A DNA stretch of 64,000 bases from an uncultured Tateyamaria sp. (GTDB lineage: Bacteria; Pseudomonadota; Alphaproteobacteria; Rhodobacterales; Rhodobacteraceae), in assembly GCA_947501275.1 (NCBI GenBank), contig CANMVD010000001.1:1488001-1552000 (forward strand). Reading direction: 5' to 3'. The notes beneath the pieces were generated by a model. It was not told the DNA's origin. It searched no databases and saw nothing but the letters and a program-made list of their open reading frames with translations. The position numbers and the translations under genes are program-made. Below are positions 18,344 to 28,023 of the stretch, in pieces (position 1 is the stretch's first letter; every line of letters starts with the position of its first letter).

Positions 18344-19774
18344 TCAGACCGGCGGCCGCGCATCGTCGGGGATCGGACAGGTATACGGCGTCTGCCCCAG
18401 GTGATCTTGGTGCGTTTCGCGCGCGGCGTCGATCAGGGATTGGTTTTCGACCAGTCGGCACGCCGTGGCGGCCATTGCCTTGGCCGCATAGATCATCCCT
18501 TTGTGGGCGGCCGGGGCTTTGCCTTGGGCCACGGTCTGCCAGGTGTGGAACGGCGTTCCAATGGCGCAAGTGGCCACCCGCGCTTGAACGGTCGGCACTG
18601 CCCAACTGACGTCACCCACATCGGTCGAGCCTTCGCCACCTTCGCTGTTGCGATCGAGCGGAGCGACAAAATCGCAAAGCGCGAGGCCCTTGACCGGTTT
18701 GGCACCGATCCGCTTGAAGGTCGTGTTGATGTCTGCTGCTGTCAGCGCGGTCTGGATTTCGCGTGCAAAGGCGTCATCGGCGTCGTCAAAGGCAACGGGA
18801 CCAAGCTTTTCAAGTTCGTGCTGCATGGTTTCTTCCAGGGGGCGGTTGCCAAGCAGGTTGGAAACGCCGGAGAACACCTGACTTGTAACTTCAGTTCCGG
18901 TCATCAGCGCCGCGCCGTCAGCAATTTTTCGTACCCGCGCGACAAGGTCGCTTAGCTCGGGCAATGTGCTGGCGCGGACAAGTTGCCGCACGGTGGCTTT
19001 CGCTTGCACCACGTTGGGGGCGACCCCGCCCGCGTCAAGGTAGGCGTAATGCACGCGCGCGCTGTCGGGCATGTGTTCGCGCAGATAGTTCACACCTATA
19101 TTCATCAACTCAACCGCATCAAGCGCAGAGCGGCCCAGTTCGGGTGCCCCAGCGGCATGTGCGGCTTTGCCATGGAAGGTGAAATCAATGCGGGTGTTCG
19201 CAAGCGATCTGGCCTCATTCACCCCGGTGAAGGTTGCGGGGTGCCAGGAAATGGCAGCGTCCACATCGTCGAACAATCCTTCGCGCACCATATAGGTTTT
19301 TGCCGCACCGCCTTCTTCTGCCGGACACCCATAGTAACGCACGCGACCCTTGATCCCATTCTCGACCAGCCAGTCTTTAACGGCGGTGGCTGCAAGCAGC
19401 GCGGCAGCGCCCAGAAGGTTGTGGCCGCACCCATGGCCATTGCCGCCCTCTTCAAGCGGCTGATGCTCGGCCACGCCGGGAGCCTGGCTGAGATAGGGCA
19501 GCGCGTCAAACTCGCCAAGGATCGCGATGACAGGTCCCTCGTTGCCGGCCTCACCCATCACGGCGGTCGGGATGCCGGCAGCATTCTCGGTGATCTTGAA
19601 TCCTTGCGCCTCAAGCATCCTCTTGTGTTCCGCGACCGACTCGAATTCGGAATAAAGGGTCTCAGGCGTGTCGAAAACGCGATCCGACAAGGCGATGAAG
19701 CTATCGCGGTGGCGGTCGACGTGGTCCCAGATTGGATCGGCGTTTTTCAAAGGGAACTCCAGCTTTACAATCAA
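18344..19774 (-). CDS. M20-family amidohydrolase, AbgB-like
   Basis: A 476-residue zinc amidohydrolase resembling the p-aminobenzoyl-glutamate hydrolase B-subunit group. It has GEFDALPYLSQAPG, the metal motif GHGCGHNLLGAAAL, PAEEGGAAKT and AISWHPATF, followed by FHGKAAHAAGAPELGRSALD of the lid domain. Its start codon overlaps the stop of the upstream ATPase gene by 4 bases. In this position it probably hydrolyses an N-acyl amino acid or aminoacyl-glutamate type product imported by the adjacent transporter. That role is inferred from context. Confidence 0.85.
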   Translation of the reverse strand: MIVKLEFPLKNADPIWDHVDRHRDSFIALSDRVFDTPETLYSEFESVAEHKRMLEAQGFKITENAAGIPTAVMGEAGNEGPVIAILGEFDALPYLSQAPGVAEHQPLEEGGNGHGCGHNLLGAAALLAATAVKDWLVENGIKGRVRYYGCPAEEGGAAKTYMVREGLFDDVDAAISWHPATFTGVNEARSLANTRIDFTFHGKAAHAAGAPELGRSALDAVELMNIGVNYLREHMPDSARVHYAYLDAGGVAPNVVQAKATVRQLVRASTLPELSDLVARVRKIADGAALMTGTEVTSQVFSGVSNLLGNRPLEETMQHELEKLGPVAFDDADDAFAREIQTALTAADINTTFKRIGAKPVKGLALCDFVAPLDRNSEGGEGSTDVGDVSWAVPTVQARVATCAIGTPFHTWQTVAQGKAPAAHKGMIYAAKAMAATACRLVENQSLIDAARETHQDHLGQTPYTCPIPDDARPPV

Positions 19775-20775
19775 ACGGTTTCGGCGTGTTCAAGAAGGCA
19801 GGCAGTTTCGCGCCCGTCGCGCCCGGGTTTCAGGTCGGGCACGGTGGAGCGGCATTCTGCGGTGGCAACAGCACAGCGCGGATGGAAAGTACATCCCGGC
19901 GGCGGATCAAGCGGCGAGGGAATTTCGCCCTTAATCGGCTCGAATGCCCGGCGGCGCTGATCAAGGCGCGGCGCTTCGGTCAGGAGTGCCTTGGTGTAAG
20001 GATGGCGCGGGTCGGAGAAAATCTCTTCGGTCGAAGCACTTTCGACAATCCGGCCCAGATACATGATCGCAACACGGTCGGCGATATGTTCGACCACGCT
20101 CAGATCATGGCTGATGAAGAGGTAGGTCAGGCCAAGTTCTTCGCGCAAGTCCATGAATAGGTTGATCACCTGCGCCTGTATCGAAACGTCCAGTGCGGCG
20201 ATGGCCTCGTCACATACCAGGAACTTTGGCTTCACAGCGAGTGCCCGCGCAATACCGATCCGCTGACGCTGGCCGCCGGAAAACTGGTGTGCATAGCGTT
20301 TCTTCAGTGAGGGGTCGAGCCCGACCTTGCGCATTACGTCATCCACATAATCGGGGATGTCCGCCTTTCCGATGATCCCGTGCATCCGGGGCGCCTCGCC
20401 GATGATATCCTCAACCCGCATCCTCGGGTTGAGGCTGGCGAACGGGTCTTGAAAGATCATCTGGATGGCCAGCGTGGCCGCGCGTTTGTCCGCGCCGGTC
20501 AGCGTGGCCACATCTTTGCCTTCGTAGAGCATCTGCCCGTCGCTGGCCGCATGAATGCCTGCGACGACGCGCCCCAAGGTGGATTTCCCGCACCCGGATT
20601 CGCCGACCAGCCCTAGAACCTCACCTTGTCCGATCGACAGGTTGACCTTATCGACCGCGTGGACCGTTTCTTCGCGGATGTTCGCGCCAAGGCGCTGAGC
20701 AATCTTGCCCGCCACGTCCAGCCGCTTGGTGAACCGTTTCGAGACGCCTCGAATTTCGACCAGCGGTTCCGTCAT
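19771..20775 (-). CDS. Peptide ABC transporter ATP-binding protein (DppF/OppF type)
   Basis: A 334-residue ATPase. Walker A is GESGCGKST, signature SGGQRQR, Walker B FLVCDEAIAALD (CDEA rather than CDEP). The C-terminal oligopeptide-transporter extension carries CTFHPRCAVATAEC. The start at 20775 ([15 protein letters not shown]) has GGAGGCGGTGA upstream; the open frame extends further, but that part is antisense-like noise. It overlaps the previous ATPase by 4 bases. Confidence 0.9.
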   Translation of the reverse strand: MTEPLVEIRGVSKRFTKRLDVAGKIAQRLGANIREETVHAVDKVNLSIGQGEVLGLVGESGCGKSTLGRVVAGIHAASDGQMLYEGKDVATLTGADKRAATLAIQMIFQDPFASLNPRMRVEDIIGEAPRMHGIIGKADIPDYVDDVMRKVGLDPSLKKRYAHQFSGGQRQRIGIARALAVKPKFLVCDEAIAALDVSIQAQVINLFMDLREELGLTYLFISHDLSVVEHIADRVAIMYLGRIVESASTEEIFSDPRHPYTKALLTEAPRLDQRRRAFEPIKGEIPSPLDPPPGCTFHPRCAVATAECRSTVPDLKPGRDGRETACLLEHAETV

Positions 20776-21749
20776 TTCACCGCCTCCGCCGCGCGCTGCG
20801 GGTTGAAGCACCGTAAACTTCGCTCGTCGATGTCTTTGATCAGTGGCTGTTCGCCACAGGCATCGGTGCGGGCATGGCAGCGCGGCCCGAATGCACATCC
20901 CCTTGGAAGGTCCAGCATATTCGGCGTCATCCCCTCGATCTGGAACAGACGCTTGCCGCGCCGGTTCGCCGTCGGCACTGATCCAAGAAGGCCAACGGTG
21001 TAGGGATGCAGGGGCCGGTCAATCACGTCGTCGATGCCGCCCTGTTCAACGATCCGACCGGCGTACATGACCGAGATCCGTTCGGCTAAACCGGCCACCA
21101 CGGCAAGATCATGGGTGATCCAGATCATGGCCGTGCCGGTCTGTTTCGTCAGCTTCTGGGCTTCATGGATGATCTGCGCCTGAATGGTGACATCAAGCGC
21201 GGTGGTCGGCTCATCGGCGATGATCAGGTCCGGCTTGTTCAGAAAGGCGGTCGCAATCGCCACGCGCTGCCGCATCCCGCCCGACAACTGATGTGGATAG
21301 GCCCGCAAGCGCTCTTCCGGAGAAGGAATACCGACCAGACCAAGCGCATCGCGGCTCCGTTCCCAGGCGGTCTGCTTTGACACGGATTCATGCGCCAGGA
21401 TCGCTTCGATCATCTGCGTATCGACCCGCAAGACCGGATTGAGGGTCATCATCGGGTCTTGAAAGATCATCGAAATGCGGTTGCCGCGGAGCCCTTGAAG
21501 GCGTTCCTCTTTGGCATTCGCGATCTCTTCGCCGTTGAACTTGATCGAGCCTTCGACAATGCGCCCCGGCGGATCAATCAGGCCGATGATGGAAAAACCG
21601 GTGATCGACTTGCCCGAACCGGATTCACCGACAAGGCCCATGATCTCGCCTTTGGACACCGTGAAATCCACGCCGTCCACCGCCTTGACCACACCGGCAT
21701 GGGTGAAGAAGTGGGTCTTCAGACCGCTGACCTCCAGAACCGCGCTCAT
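20772..21749 (-). CDS. Peptide ABC transporter ATP-binding protein (DppD/OppD type)
   Basis: A 325-residue ATPase with Walker A GESGSGKS, signature [12 protein letters not shown] and Walker [13 protein letters not shown], plus the C-terminal [14 protein letters not shown] segment of this family. The start at 21749 ([14 protein letters not shown]) overlaps the upstream permease stop by 4 bases; the longer open frame upstream is the shadow of the permease gene. It pairs with the DppF-type subunit to power peptide import. Confidence 0.9.
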   Translation of the reverse strand: MSAVLEVSGLKTHFFTHAGVVKAVDGVDFTVSKGEIMGLVGESGSGKSITGFSIIGLIDPPGRIVEGSIKFNGEEIANAKEERLQGLRGNRISMIFQDPMMTLNPVLRVDTQMIEAILAHESVSKQTAWERSRDALGLVGIPSPEERLRAYPHQLSGGMRQRVAIATAFLNKPDLIIADEPTTALDVTIQAQIIHEAQKLTKQTGTAMIWITHDLAVVAGLAERISVMYAGRIVEQGGIDDVIDRPLHPYTVGLLGSVPTANRRGKRLFQIEGMTPNMLDLPRGCAFGPRCHARTDACGEQPLIKDIDERSLRCFNPQRAAEAVK

Positions 21750-22669
21750 TTCTTCAGCCTTGGGTTCAGGACATCGCGCAGGTGGTCGCCGACAAGGTTG
21801 ATCGAGACGACCGTGAGCAAAAGAGCGAGGCCCGGGAAGACGGATATCCAGTAGCGCCCGGACAGCATATATTCGAACCCGTTGGCGATCAGAACGCCAA
21901 TTGACGGTTCGGTCTGCGGCAGGCCAACGCCAAGGAAGGAAAGTGTTGCTTCCAGCGAGATTGCGCTGGCAGTCTGAACTGTGCCTACGACAATCAGGGG
22001 CGCCATGCAGTTGGGCAGGATGTGGCGGAAGACAATCCTGAACCGCGAAATGCCAAGGCACTGCGCCGCTTCGACATATTCCTTGCCGCGCTCGACCAGC
22101 GCGGTCGCGCGAACCGTGCGCGCGTAATAGGCCCATTGTGCAATCACCAGCGCAAGGATGATCTTGTCGACACCTTTGCCGAGTGCCGCGACCATCATCA
22201 GTGCAACCAGCGACGCGGGAAACGACAGTTGCAGGTCGACGATGCGCATGATGATCGCTTCAATTCGCCCGCCCGCGTAAGCCGCAACAAGGCCGATTGC
22301 CATACCGATCAAAAGCGCGATGACACCTGAGGCAAGACCGACCGTCAGTGAGATGCGCAGCCCATAGAGGATGGCCGAGTACAGGTCGCGCCCGGACCCG
22401 TCCGAGCCGAGCCACATAGTATAGCCATCAAAGGCCTCGGACCCCGGCGGCAAGCGGCCATCCATGACGCTGACCTGCGCCAAGTCATATGGGTTTTGCG
22501 GTGTGATCCAGGGGGCAAGCACCGCCAGCAGCACGATGATCAGGAACACCCCAAGTGCCACTGTCGCGATCTTGCTTTCGAAGAACTCGGCGCGGAACCG
22601 CTGGAACGGCGTTTCAACCTTGGTTGGCGGATCGGCGGCCAGTGTGGATTCGGCGGTTACATCGCTCAT
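21746..22669 (-). CDS. Peptide ABC transporter permease (DppC type)
   Basis: A 307-residue inner-membrane protein with about six hydrophobic helices and a long hydrophilic N-terminus. The EAA-type permease loop (EYVEAAQCLGISRFRIVFRH, then ILPNC) couples to the ATPases. It overlaps the DppB-type gene by 4 bases and the ATPase gene by 4 bases. Confidence 0.9.
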   Translation of the reverse strand: MSDVTAESTLAADPPTKVETPFQRFRAEFFESKIATVALGVFLIIVLLAVLAPWITPQNPYDLAQVSVMDGRLPPGSEAFDGYTMWLGSDGSGRDLYSAILYGLRISLTVGLASGVIALLIGMAIGLVAAYAGGRIEAIIMRIVDLQLSFPASLVALMMVAALGKGVDKIILALVIAQWAYYARTVRATALVERGKEYVEAAQCLGISRFRIVFRHILPNCMAPLIVVGTVQTASAISLEATLSFLGVGLPQTEPSIGVLIANGFEYMLSGRYWISVFPGLALLLTVVSINLVGDHLRDVLNPRLKK

Positions 22670-23643
22670 GCGCCTTGATCCTGAAGTCGGACCCGTGGGT
22701 CGAGGATGGAGTACAGGATATCGACGATCAGATTGATCAGGACGAAGAACAGAACAATGATCATCAGGTAGGCGACGACGACAGGCCGGTCGAGTTGCAG
22801 GATCGCGTCGATCAGCAATTTGCCCATACCGGGCCAGGCAAAGATCGTTTCGGTCACGACCGAAAACCCGATCAGGCTGCCGAATTCTAGCCCCATCACG
22901 GTAACGACCGGGATCAAGATGTTTTTCATCACATGCACAAAGATGATGCGCCGGGTCGACAGCCCTTTGGCGCGGGCGTATTTCACATAGTCCAGCCCCA
23001 TTGCCTCGCGCACACCGGCGCGTGTCAGCCGGATCGCGAGTGAGATTTTCAGAAGCGCAAGGTTGAGAGCGGGAAGAAAGATGTGGCTTAGCCCGTCCAG
23101 CGTGAACAGGCTGCTTTGGATGCCCAGAAAGCTCCCAAGATCACCGCGTCCTGTTGCCGGGACCCATTGAAGCTCGACGGCGAACAGCATGATCAACATA
23201 AGGCCGACCCAGAATGTGGGCAGTGAAAAGCCGAAGATCGAGGCAGCCATGATCCCCTTGGACAGCCTGCCGTCCGGATAAAGCCCGGCGTAGAGCCCCA
23301 GCGGTATGCCAATGACAATCGCCAGAAAGAGGGCCGAGAACGCCAACTCCATCGTGGCCGGCATATGGTGCAAGATCAGTTTCAGCGCGGGTTCGCCAAA
23401 GATGAAGCTGTTGCCGAGGTCGCCTTGTGCCGCTCCTTTTAAGAACAGCCCGTACTGTTCCCAGATGGGACGGTCCAAACCAAGTCTGCTGATCGCGGCT
23501 TCGATGTCGGCTTGATCCGCGTCGGGGCTGACCAGCATGTAAACCGGATCACCAACAATATTGACGCCGAAGAAAACGATCACCGACATCATGAAGACGA
23601 CAAGCAAGGCTTGCAGCAGTCTGCGGATGATGAAGACGGTCAT
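22666..23643 (-). CDS. Peptide ABC transporter permease (DppB type)
   Basis: A 325-residue permease starting MTVFIIRRLLQALLVVF, the usual DppB opening. The loop DYVKYARAKGLSTRRIIFVH is the ATPase-contact region. It lies 60 bases after the binding-protein gene, with a strong stem-loop in the gap (23668-23692). Confidence 0.9.
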   Translation of the reverse strand: MTVFIIRRLLQALLVVFMMSVIVFFGVNIVGDPVYMLVSPDADQADIEAAISRLGLDRPIWEQYGLFLKGAAQGDLGNSFIFGEPALKLILHHMPATMELAFSALFLAIVIGIPLGLYAGLYPDGRLSKGIMAASIFGFSLPTFWVGLMLIMLFAVELQWVPATGRGDLGSFLGIQSSLFTLDGLSHIFLPALNLALLKISLAIRLTRAGVREAMGLDYVKYARAKGLSTRRIIFVHVMKNILIPVVTVMGLEFGSLIGFSVVTETIFAWPGMGKLLIDAILQLDRPVVVAYLMIIVLFFVLINLIVDILYSILDPRVRLQDQGA

Positions 23644-23667
23644 AAGGGCGTTTCCCGGACAAGGGTT

Positions 23668-23692
23668 CCGGGCCGCTCACGGAGCGGCCCGG
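23668..23692 (-). promoter_or_regulatory. Intercistronic stem-loop after the peptide-binding-protein gene
   Basis: CCGGGCCGCTC (23668-23678) and GAGCGGCCCGG (23682-23692) form a perfect 11 bp GC-rich stem with a 3-base loop. It lies between the binding-protein stop and the first permease start. No T-run follows on the minus strand, so read-through to the permeases is expected. Confidence 0.75.
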
Positions 23693-23703
23693 ATGTTTTG
23701 CGA

Positions 23704-25284
23704 TTACTCTTTCACGACGCCTGTCGCGAGCGTGTACTCGTCGGTTCGTGCGACGTAGCTCAGACCTTTCTTGGCCGCCCAGGTGTTGACCTGGAAGTGC
23801 GTCGGAATAATCGCCACGTTCTCAATGGCCCGTTCCGTTGCTTGCGCCAGAAGGTCCTGACGCTTGGCATCGTCAACCGTGCGCAAAGCCTCTTCGATCA
23901 AGGCATCGGTCTCGGCGTCGGCATGGCGACCGCGGTTCGATGATCCGAAACCTGCATCCTTGTCGTAGGTGTGGATCAGGGATTTCAGCGGCGACGACGC
24001 TTCGCCAGAACCCGCGCCCCAACCGACAAGTATGAAGCTGAATTCTGGCAGGCCGTCAGGTGATCCCTTCGAAGCGCGCCCGAAGTATACGGATCGGGGC
24101 ATCGTTTCGACCGCTGTCTTGATGCCGACGCGCGTCAGCATCTGCGCAACCGCCTCGGCAATTTTCGCGTCGTTGATATAGCGGTCGTTCGGTCCGTGGA
24201 TCGTCAGTTCGAACCCATCGGGATACCCGGCCTCGGCCAGTAAGGCCTTGGCCCCGTCAGGATCGTAGGCGACGACATCAAGCTTGTCGGACACACCAAA
24301 AAACCCTTCGGGCAAAAGCTGACCGGCAGGAAGGGCGACACCTTCCATGACCCGGTCCACGATTGCGTCACGGCTGATCGCCATGCTGATGGCTTTGCGC
24401 ACGCGGACGTCCATCAGCGGGTTCTTTATATCGCCACCGCCATTGGCCTTCACGAAGGGCGAGTTCTCGCGGAACTGGTCCATGTGAAGGTAAATCACGC
24501 GGTTCGAAACACCCTGGCTAAGCTGGATGGCGTCGTTGCCTTTCAAGGTCGTGATATCGGTTGTCGGAACACCCGAGATCATGTCGACGTCACCGGCCAA
24601 AAGCGATGCGACGCGGCTTGGTCCCGATGTGATCGGACGGAACTCGACTTCGGACCAGATCGCCTTTTCGCCCCAATAGTCATCGTTCCGCGTTAGCACG
24701 ATGCTTTCACCTGGAGTGTAGCTTTGGAACTTGAAGGGGCCAGTGCCGATTGCGGCTGTGCCAGCGTTGAATTCCTCAGTAGTTGAGGTGCAGCCCTGTT
24801 CCGAGATCACGGGGATCGTCGAAATATCGTTGCCCATCAATGGGTAAGGTGCAGCAGTCTTGAAGTGGACGGTGTAGTCATCAATCTTGATGACTTCCTT
24901 GCCCTTGAGGTACGTGCCATAGCCCGAGGGCGAGTTCGGGACGTCTGGCGCGCGGGCCATGGTGCAGACCACGTCATCGGCGTTGAAATCGCTGCCGTCG
25001 TGGAACTTGACGCCTTCGCGGAGTTTGAATTCCCATGTCAGGTCGTCAATGGGCTCCCACGAGACAGCTAGACCCGGCGACAGACGCTGCTTTTCATCCT
25101 GAGCGATCAGACGGTCGAAGATGTGGACCGACATCGCGTTGTTGGGCCCAAGGTTGTGGAAATGCGGATCGAGCGACGTCGGCTCGGAGGCAAGACCAAT
25201 CGTCAGTTTCTCGGCAGATACGGCACCAGCACCCATGGCCAGAATGCCGAATGCGACTGCTGTCGCAGTTGTGAGTTTCCTCAT
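23704..25284 (-). CDS. Peptide ABC transporter substrate-binding protein (SBP_bac_5)
   Basis: A 526-residue periplasmic protein. The signal peptide is MRKLTTATAVAFGILAMGAG with an AVSA-EK cleavage site near residue 25. The mature protein begins LTIGLASEPTSLDPHFHN, the family hallmark. The ATG at 25284 has GGGAG nine bases upstream. It is the first gene of the seven-gene operon (binding protein, two permeases, two ATPases, two M20 hydrolases). The ligand is probably a short peptide or amino-acid conjugate. Confidence 0.9.
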   Translation of the reverse strand: MRKLTTATAVAFGILAMGAGAVSAEKLTIGLASEPTSLDPHFHNLGPNNAMSVHIFDRLIAQDEKQRLSPGLAVSWEPIDDLTWEFKLREGVKFHDGSDFNADDVVCTMARAPDVPNSPSGYGTYLKGKEVIKIDDYTVHFKTAAPYPLMGNDISTIPVISEQGCTSTTEEFNAGTAAIGTGPFKFQSYTPGESIVLTRNDDYWGEKAIWSEVEFRPITSGPSRVASLLAGDVDMISGVPTTDITTLKGNDAIQLSQGVSNRVIYLHMDQFRENSPFVKANGGGDIKNPLMDVRVRKAISMAISRDAIVDRVMEGVALPAGQLLPEGFFGVSDKLDVVAYDPDGAKALLAEAGYPDGFELTIHGPNDRYINDAKIAEAVAQMLTRVGIKTAVETMPRSVYFGRASKGSPDGLPEFSFILVGWGAGSGEASSPLKSLIHTYDKDAGFGSSNRGRHADAETDALIEEALRTVDDAKRQDLLAQATERAIENVAIIPTHFQVNTWAAKKGLSYVARTDEYTLATGVVKE

Positions 25285-25393
25285 CAAAAAGACTCCCTGT
25301 TCGTTTGGCGCTTGAGACGGTCCGAATCCATGTTCGACATCTGCGCCCTGAGAAAATGCTAGCTACCGCAAAAATCATTGCCAATACTCAATG

Positions 25394-25411
25394 CTATGCG
25401 ATTTTGCATAG
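25394..25411. promoter_or_regulatory. LysR-type operator candidate, CTATGC-N6-GCATAG
   Basis: A perfect 6 bp inverted repeat lies between the divergent peptide-ABC operon and the LysR gene, about 55 bases upstream of the LysR start. Position and symmetry fit a LysR binding site; the protein-DNA link is inferred. Confidence 0.45.
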
Positions 25412-25465
25412 AGCAATCCAAGTCCTTGATTGTTCGCCCGCCCTTACCAAAGAGAGGATGGCATC

Positions 25466-26377
25466 ATGACGGAACATCGGCACAGGTTGCGAGAATTTGA
25501 ATCCCTGAGAGCCGTCATCACAACGGGCACCACCATCGGAGCAGCCCGTCGGCTTGGGATCTCTCAGTCGGCCGTAAGCCGCGCCTTGTCGCAACTAGAG
25601 GCCCGGGTCGGGCGGTCTCTGTTCCTGCGGCGGTCAGGGCGTATTGATCCGACGGACGAGGCGTTGAGGTTGAACGAAAAGCTGGACCCCATTTTTGAAA
25701 CGCTGGCCGACATCGAAGGGGCGGAATGGGCCACCCCCGACGACGCTCCATTGCGGCTGATCGTGCCTCCCACTCTCGCCCATCACTTTGTCATTTCCCG
25801 CGTTGCGAGCTTTCTGAAAATGAACCCGGGCAAGCAACTTCAACTGGATATTCAAGCCACCGACGTGCTCGTGGCCGGCATCCTCGACCTGCGCTACGAT
25901 CTTGGCCTGACCAGCGCCATGATCCAACGAACTGGTGTGCATCTTGTGCCGTGGCGTCGCAGCCAGGTGGTGTGCGCCATGCCAACAGACCATCCGCTGT
26001 CCGAAAAGCGTATTGTGACGCCGCAAGATCTGGAGGGGGTCGCACTGGTTGAGTTCCTGCGAAGATTGGGAACGCGCGCGATCACCGAGCAGATCTTTGC
26101 GCGTGCGGGCGTTCATCCAAAGCAGGTGGCCGAGACGGCAACGAACATGGCGGCACTCGAACTTGTGCGCGAGGGCTTGGGTGTGACCCTTATCAACCCG
26201 TTCCCGTTGCTGTCGTCTGGTCTGGAAGGCATTGTTGTCCGCCCCTTTGACGCGGCCATCTTTTACGACACCAGCTTTGTTCTTCCGTCCGGGCGGCCGC
26301 CCTCACAACTTGCGCGTCAATTTATGCGGTTTGTGAAACTGACAACACCGAAAGACAAGTACTCCGAGCCAGTCTAG
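25466..26377 (+). CDS. LysR-family transcriptional regulator
   Basis: About 303 residues. The N-terminal helix-turn-helix has TTIGAARRLGISQSAVSRAL and SQLEARVGRSLFLRRSGR; a LysR substrate-binding domain follows from about residue 90. The ATG at 25466 is preferred over an in-frame upstream start because AGAGAGGATGG precedes it. It is divergent from the peptide transporter and convergent with the M81 gene, whose stop overlaps its own, so it likely regulates the transporter operon. Confidence 0.88.
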   Translation: MTEHRHRLREFESLRAVITTGTTIGAARRLGISQSAVSRALSQLEARVGRSLFLRRSGRIDPTDEALRLNEKLDPIFETLADIEGAEWATPDDAPLRLIVPPTLAHHFVISRVASFLKMNPGKQLQLDIQATDVLVAGILDLRYDLGLTSAMIQRTGVHLVPWRRSQVVCAMPTDHPLSEKRIVTPQDLEGVALVEFLRRLGTRAITEQIFARAGVHPKQVAETATNMAALELVREGLGVTLINPFPLLSSGLEGIVVRPFDAAIFYDTSFVLPSGRPPSQLARQFMRFVKLTTPKDKYSEPV

Positions 26378-27915
26378 CGCGGCGGATGTGCCGACCACTC
26401 GGCATCCTCATCCATGGGATAATTCGGGCGAGGCAAGTGTCCGAACGGCCAACGGTCGTGGACCGGCGATGTCAATCCTGCCGTGTCGACTTCGTAAACC
26501 TGGTTTGGCGCGAACCAGCCCGAGAACCCTGCGCGAAAGTGGCCCCGGGATTTCACTACGACGGTTCGGGCGGCTGCGATATCCAGACCGAACATGTGAA
26601 AGAACACCGGGTCAGCGGTTTGCGTGCGATCCGAAATCACCACAACCGTTATGCCCCCAATGCGAAGTGCCGCAGACGGTCCTAAGGCCATGCTTCGACC
26701 CGCCGTCATGCCTCTTTCCCCCACCACATCGCCGTCATGCAGCGCCAGAACCTCCGCGTCCGCCTCAAAGGGTACGTCCCATTTTGCCCATTGGACCGAG
26801 GTGTCGCATGACCTGTTAAAGCTGGCCATGAACTGGCTTCCGAGGCCGACCCCATGGGCCTCGCGCGCAAGCTCGGGATCACAGAACGATCCAATCAGGC
26901 AGTCGCTCACGTCCGCTTTGCAAAGCGCCGCCAACAGCTCGGTCGTGCGACCGCTTCCACCGCCGCCGGGATTGTCGCCCGCATCGGAAAAAATCACCGG
27001 CTTTCGCGTTTGCGTGGCTGCAATCGCCACCGCATCGCCTAGGGATGCCAATTGCCGCACGAAGTCCTTGCGCAAAGACCAGGCCATGTCCGCCAGCTCC
27101 ATCGCCAAAGCTTCGGCAGTGTCTGCGTCTTCGCGGGCCGTCACCACAATGCTGAGCCCGTTGTCGGGGGTGTCGGAGAACAGGAAATTACCGAAAACAG
27201 AGACGTTTATGATTTCGCTTCGGTACTCGGCCTGTCTGCGTTGCCCATAGTCGATCAACGAGCCGTAAGGGTGTTCGGCACTGAGAAGCGTGATTGAGGC
27301 GGGAACCAGCGGCAGTTTGATATGAGCGATTTTTGGTCGAATGTCAGTTGCCAATATACGCCGCAGAGAAAAGGCGGCTTCTTCGCCGCGTTCGATCTGA
27401 TCCACGTGCGGATTTGTGCGGTAACCCACGATCACGTCGCAGGCATCGACCATGCGCTGAGAGATATTCGCGTGCAAATCAAGTGTCGCAATGATCGGAA
27501 CCTCTGAGCCGACCACTCTGCGAATGCGCGACATCAGCAATCCGTCGGGGTCGTGATCGTGTTCGGCGACCATGGCACCGTGATTGCAGATATAGACAGC
27601 GTCCACGGGTTCGGCCGCGCGCAGGCTGTCTTCGCATGTTGCAATGATCTCTTCGATCACCGCCGCGCGCACTGGCCCTGCTGGATGACTGGCCGCTAGC
27701 ATACAGGGCACGGGCGTCCAGTTTCCTGTCGCATCCATGGTGCGAACAAAGGTGGCGAACTCGGTCGCCAGTTTCGGTGTAGGTGACCTGGCCTCATCCA
27801 TCAGGTCTTCGCCGGTGAGCCAAGTCAGCGATGTGAAATCGCTTTTCTCGGCGGGCGGCGCAAAGCGGTTGGATTCAAGAATTGCACCAAGCAGAGCGAC
27901 CCTAGGATTTGGCAT
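26374..27915 (-). CDS. M81-family metallopeptidase (MlrC/microcystinase C type)
   Basis: A 513-residue zinc peptidase. Its likely metal ligands are D146 and H148 (TLDLHANIS) and H170 (YRTNPHVDQ), the arrangement known for MlrC. A glycine-rich segment SDAGDNPGGGGSGRTTELL lies in the C-terminal half. AAAGGAC precedes the ATG. In cyanotoxin degraders MlrC cleaves linear peptides. Here, next to a peptide importer and M20 enzymes, it probably serves in small-peptide breakdown. There are no mlrA, mlrB or mlrD genes nearby. Confidence 0.85.
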   Translation of the reverse strand: MPNPRVALLGAILESNRFAPPAEKSDFTSLTWLTGEDLMDEARSPTPKLATEFATFVRTMDATGNWTPVPCMLAASHPAGPVRAAVIEEIIATCEDSLRAAEPVDAVYICNHGAMVAEHDHDPDGLLMSRIRRVVGSEVPIIATLDLHANISQRMVDACDVIVGYRTNPHVDQIERGEEAAFSLRRILATDIRPKIAHIKLPLVPASITLLSAEHPYGSLIDYGQRRQAEYRSEIINVSVFGNFLFSDTPDNGLSIVVTAREDADTAEALAMELADMAWSLRKDFVRQLASLGDAVAIAATQTRKPVIFSDAGDNPGGGGSGRTTELLAALCKADVSDCLIGSFCDPELAREAHGVGLGSQFMASFNRSCDTSVQWAKWDVPFEADAEVLALHDGDVVGERGMTAGRSMALGPSAALRIGGITVVVISDRTQTADPVFFHMFGLDIAAARTVVVKSRGHFRAGFSGWFAPNQVYEVDTAGLTSPVHDRWPFGHLPRPNYPMDEDAEWSAHPPR

Positions 27916-28023
27916 GCGTTTGTCCTTTCGACAACGGACACGCTGCGAGAAAACAGGAAGATCTGTGTTGGATCAATCCTTCCGGCCCCTTGCATCGGTT
28001 TCGCCATTGCGGAACGATTAGTC

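Noticed and set aside
17939-18955. 338-codon plus-strand frame over the two M20 genes
   Set aside because: It spans the junction of two real minus-strand genes and shows no motifs; the M20 metal sites are clear on the other strand.
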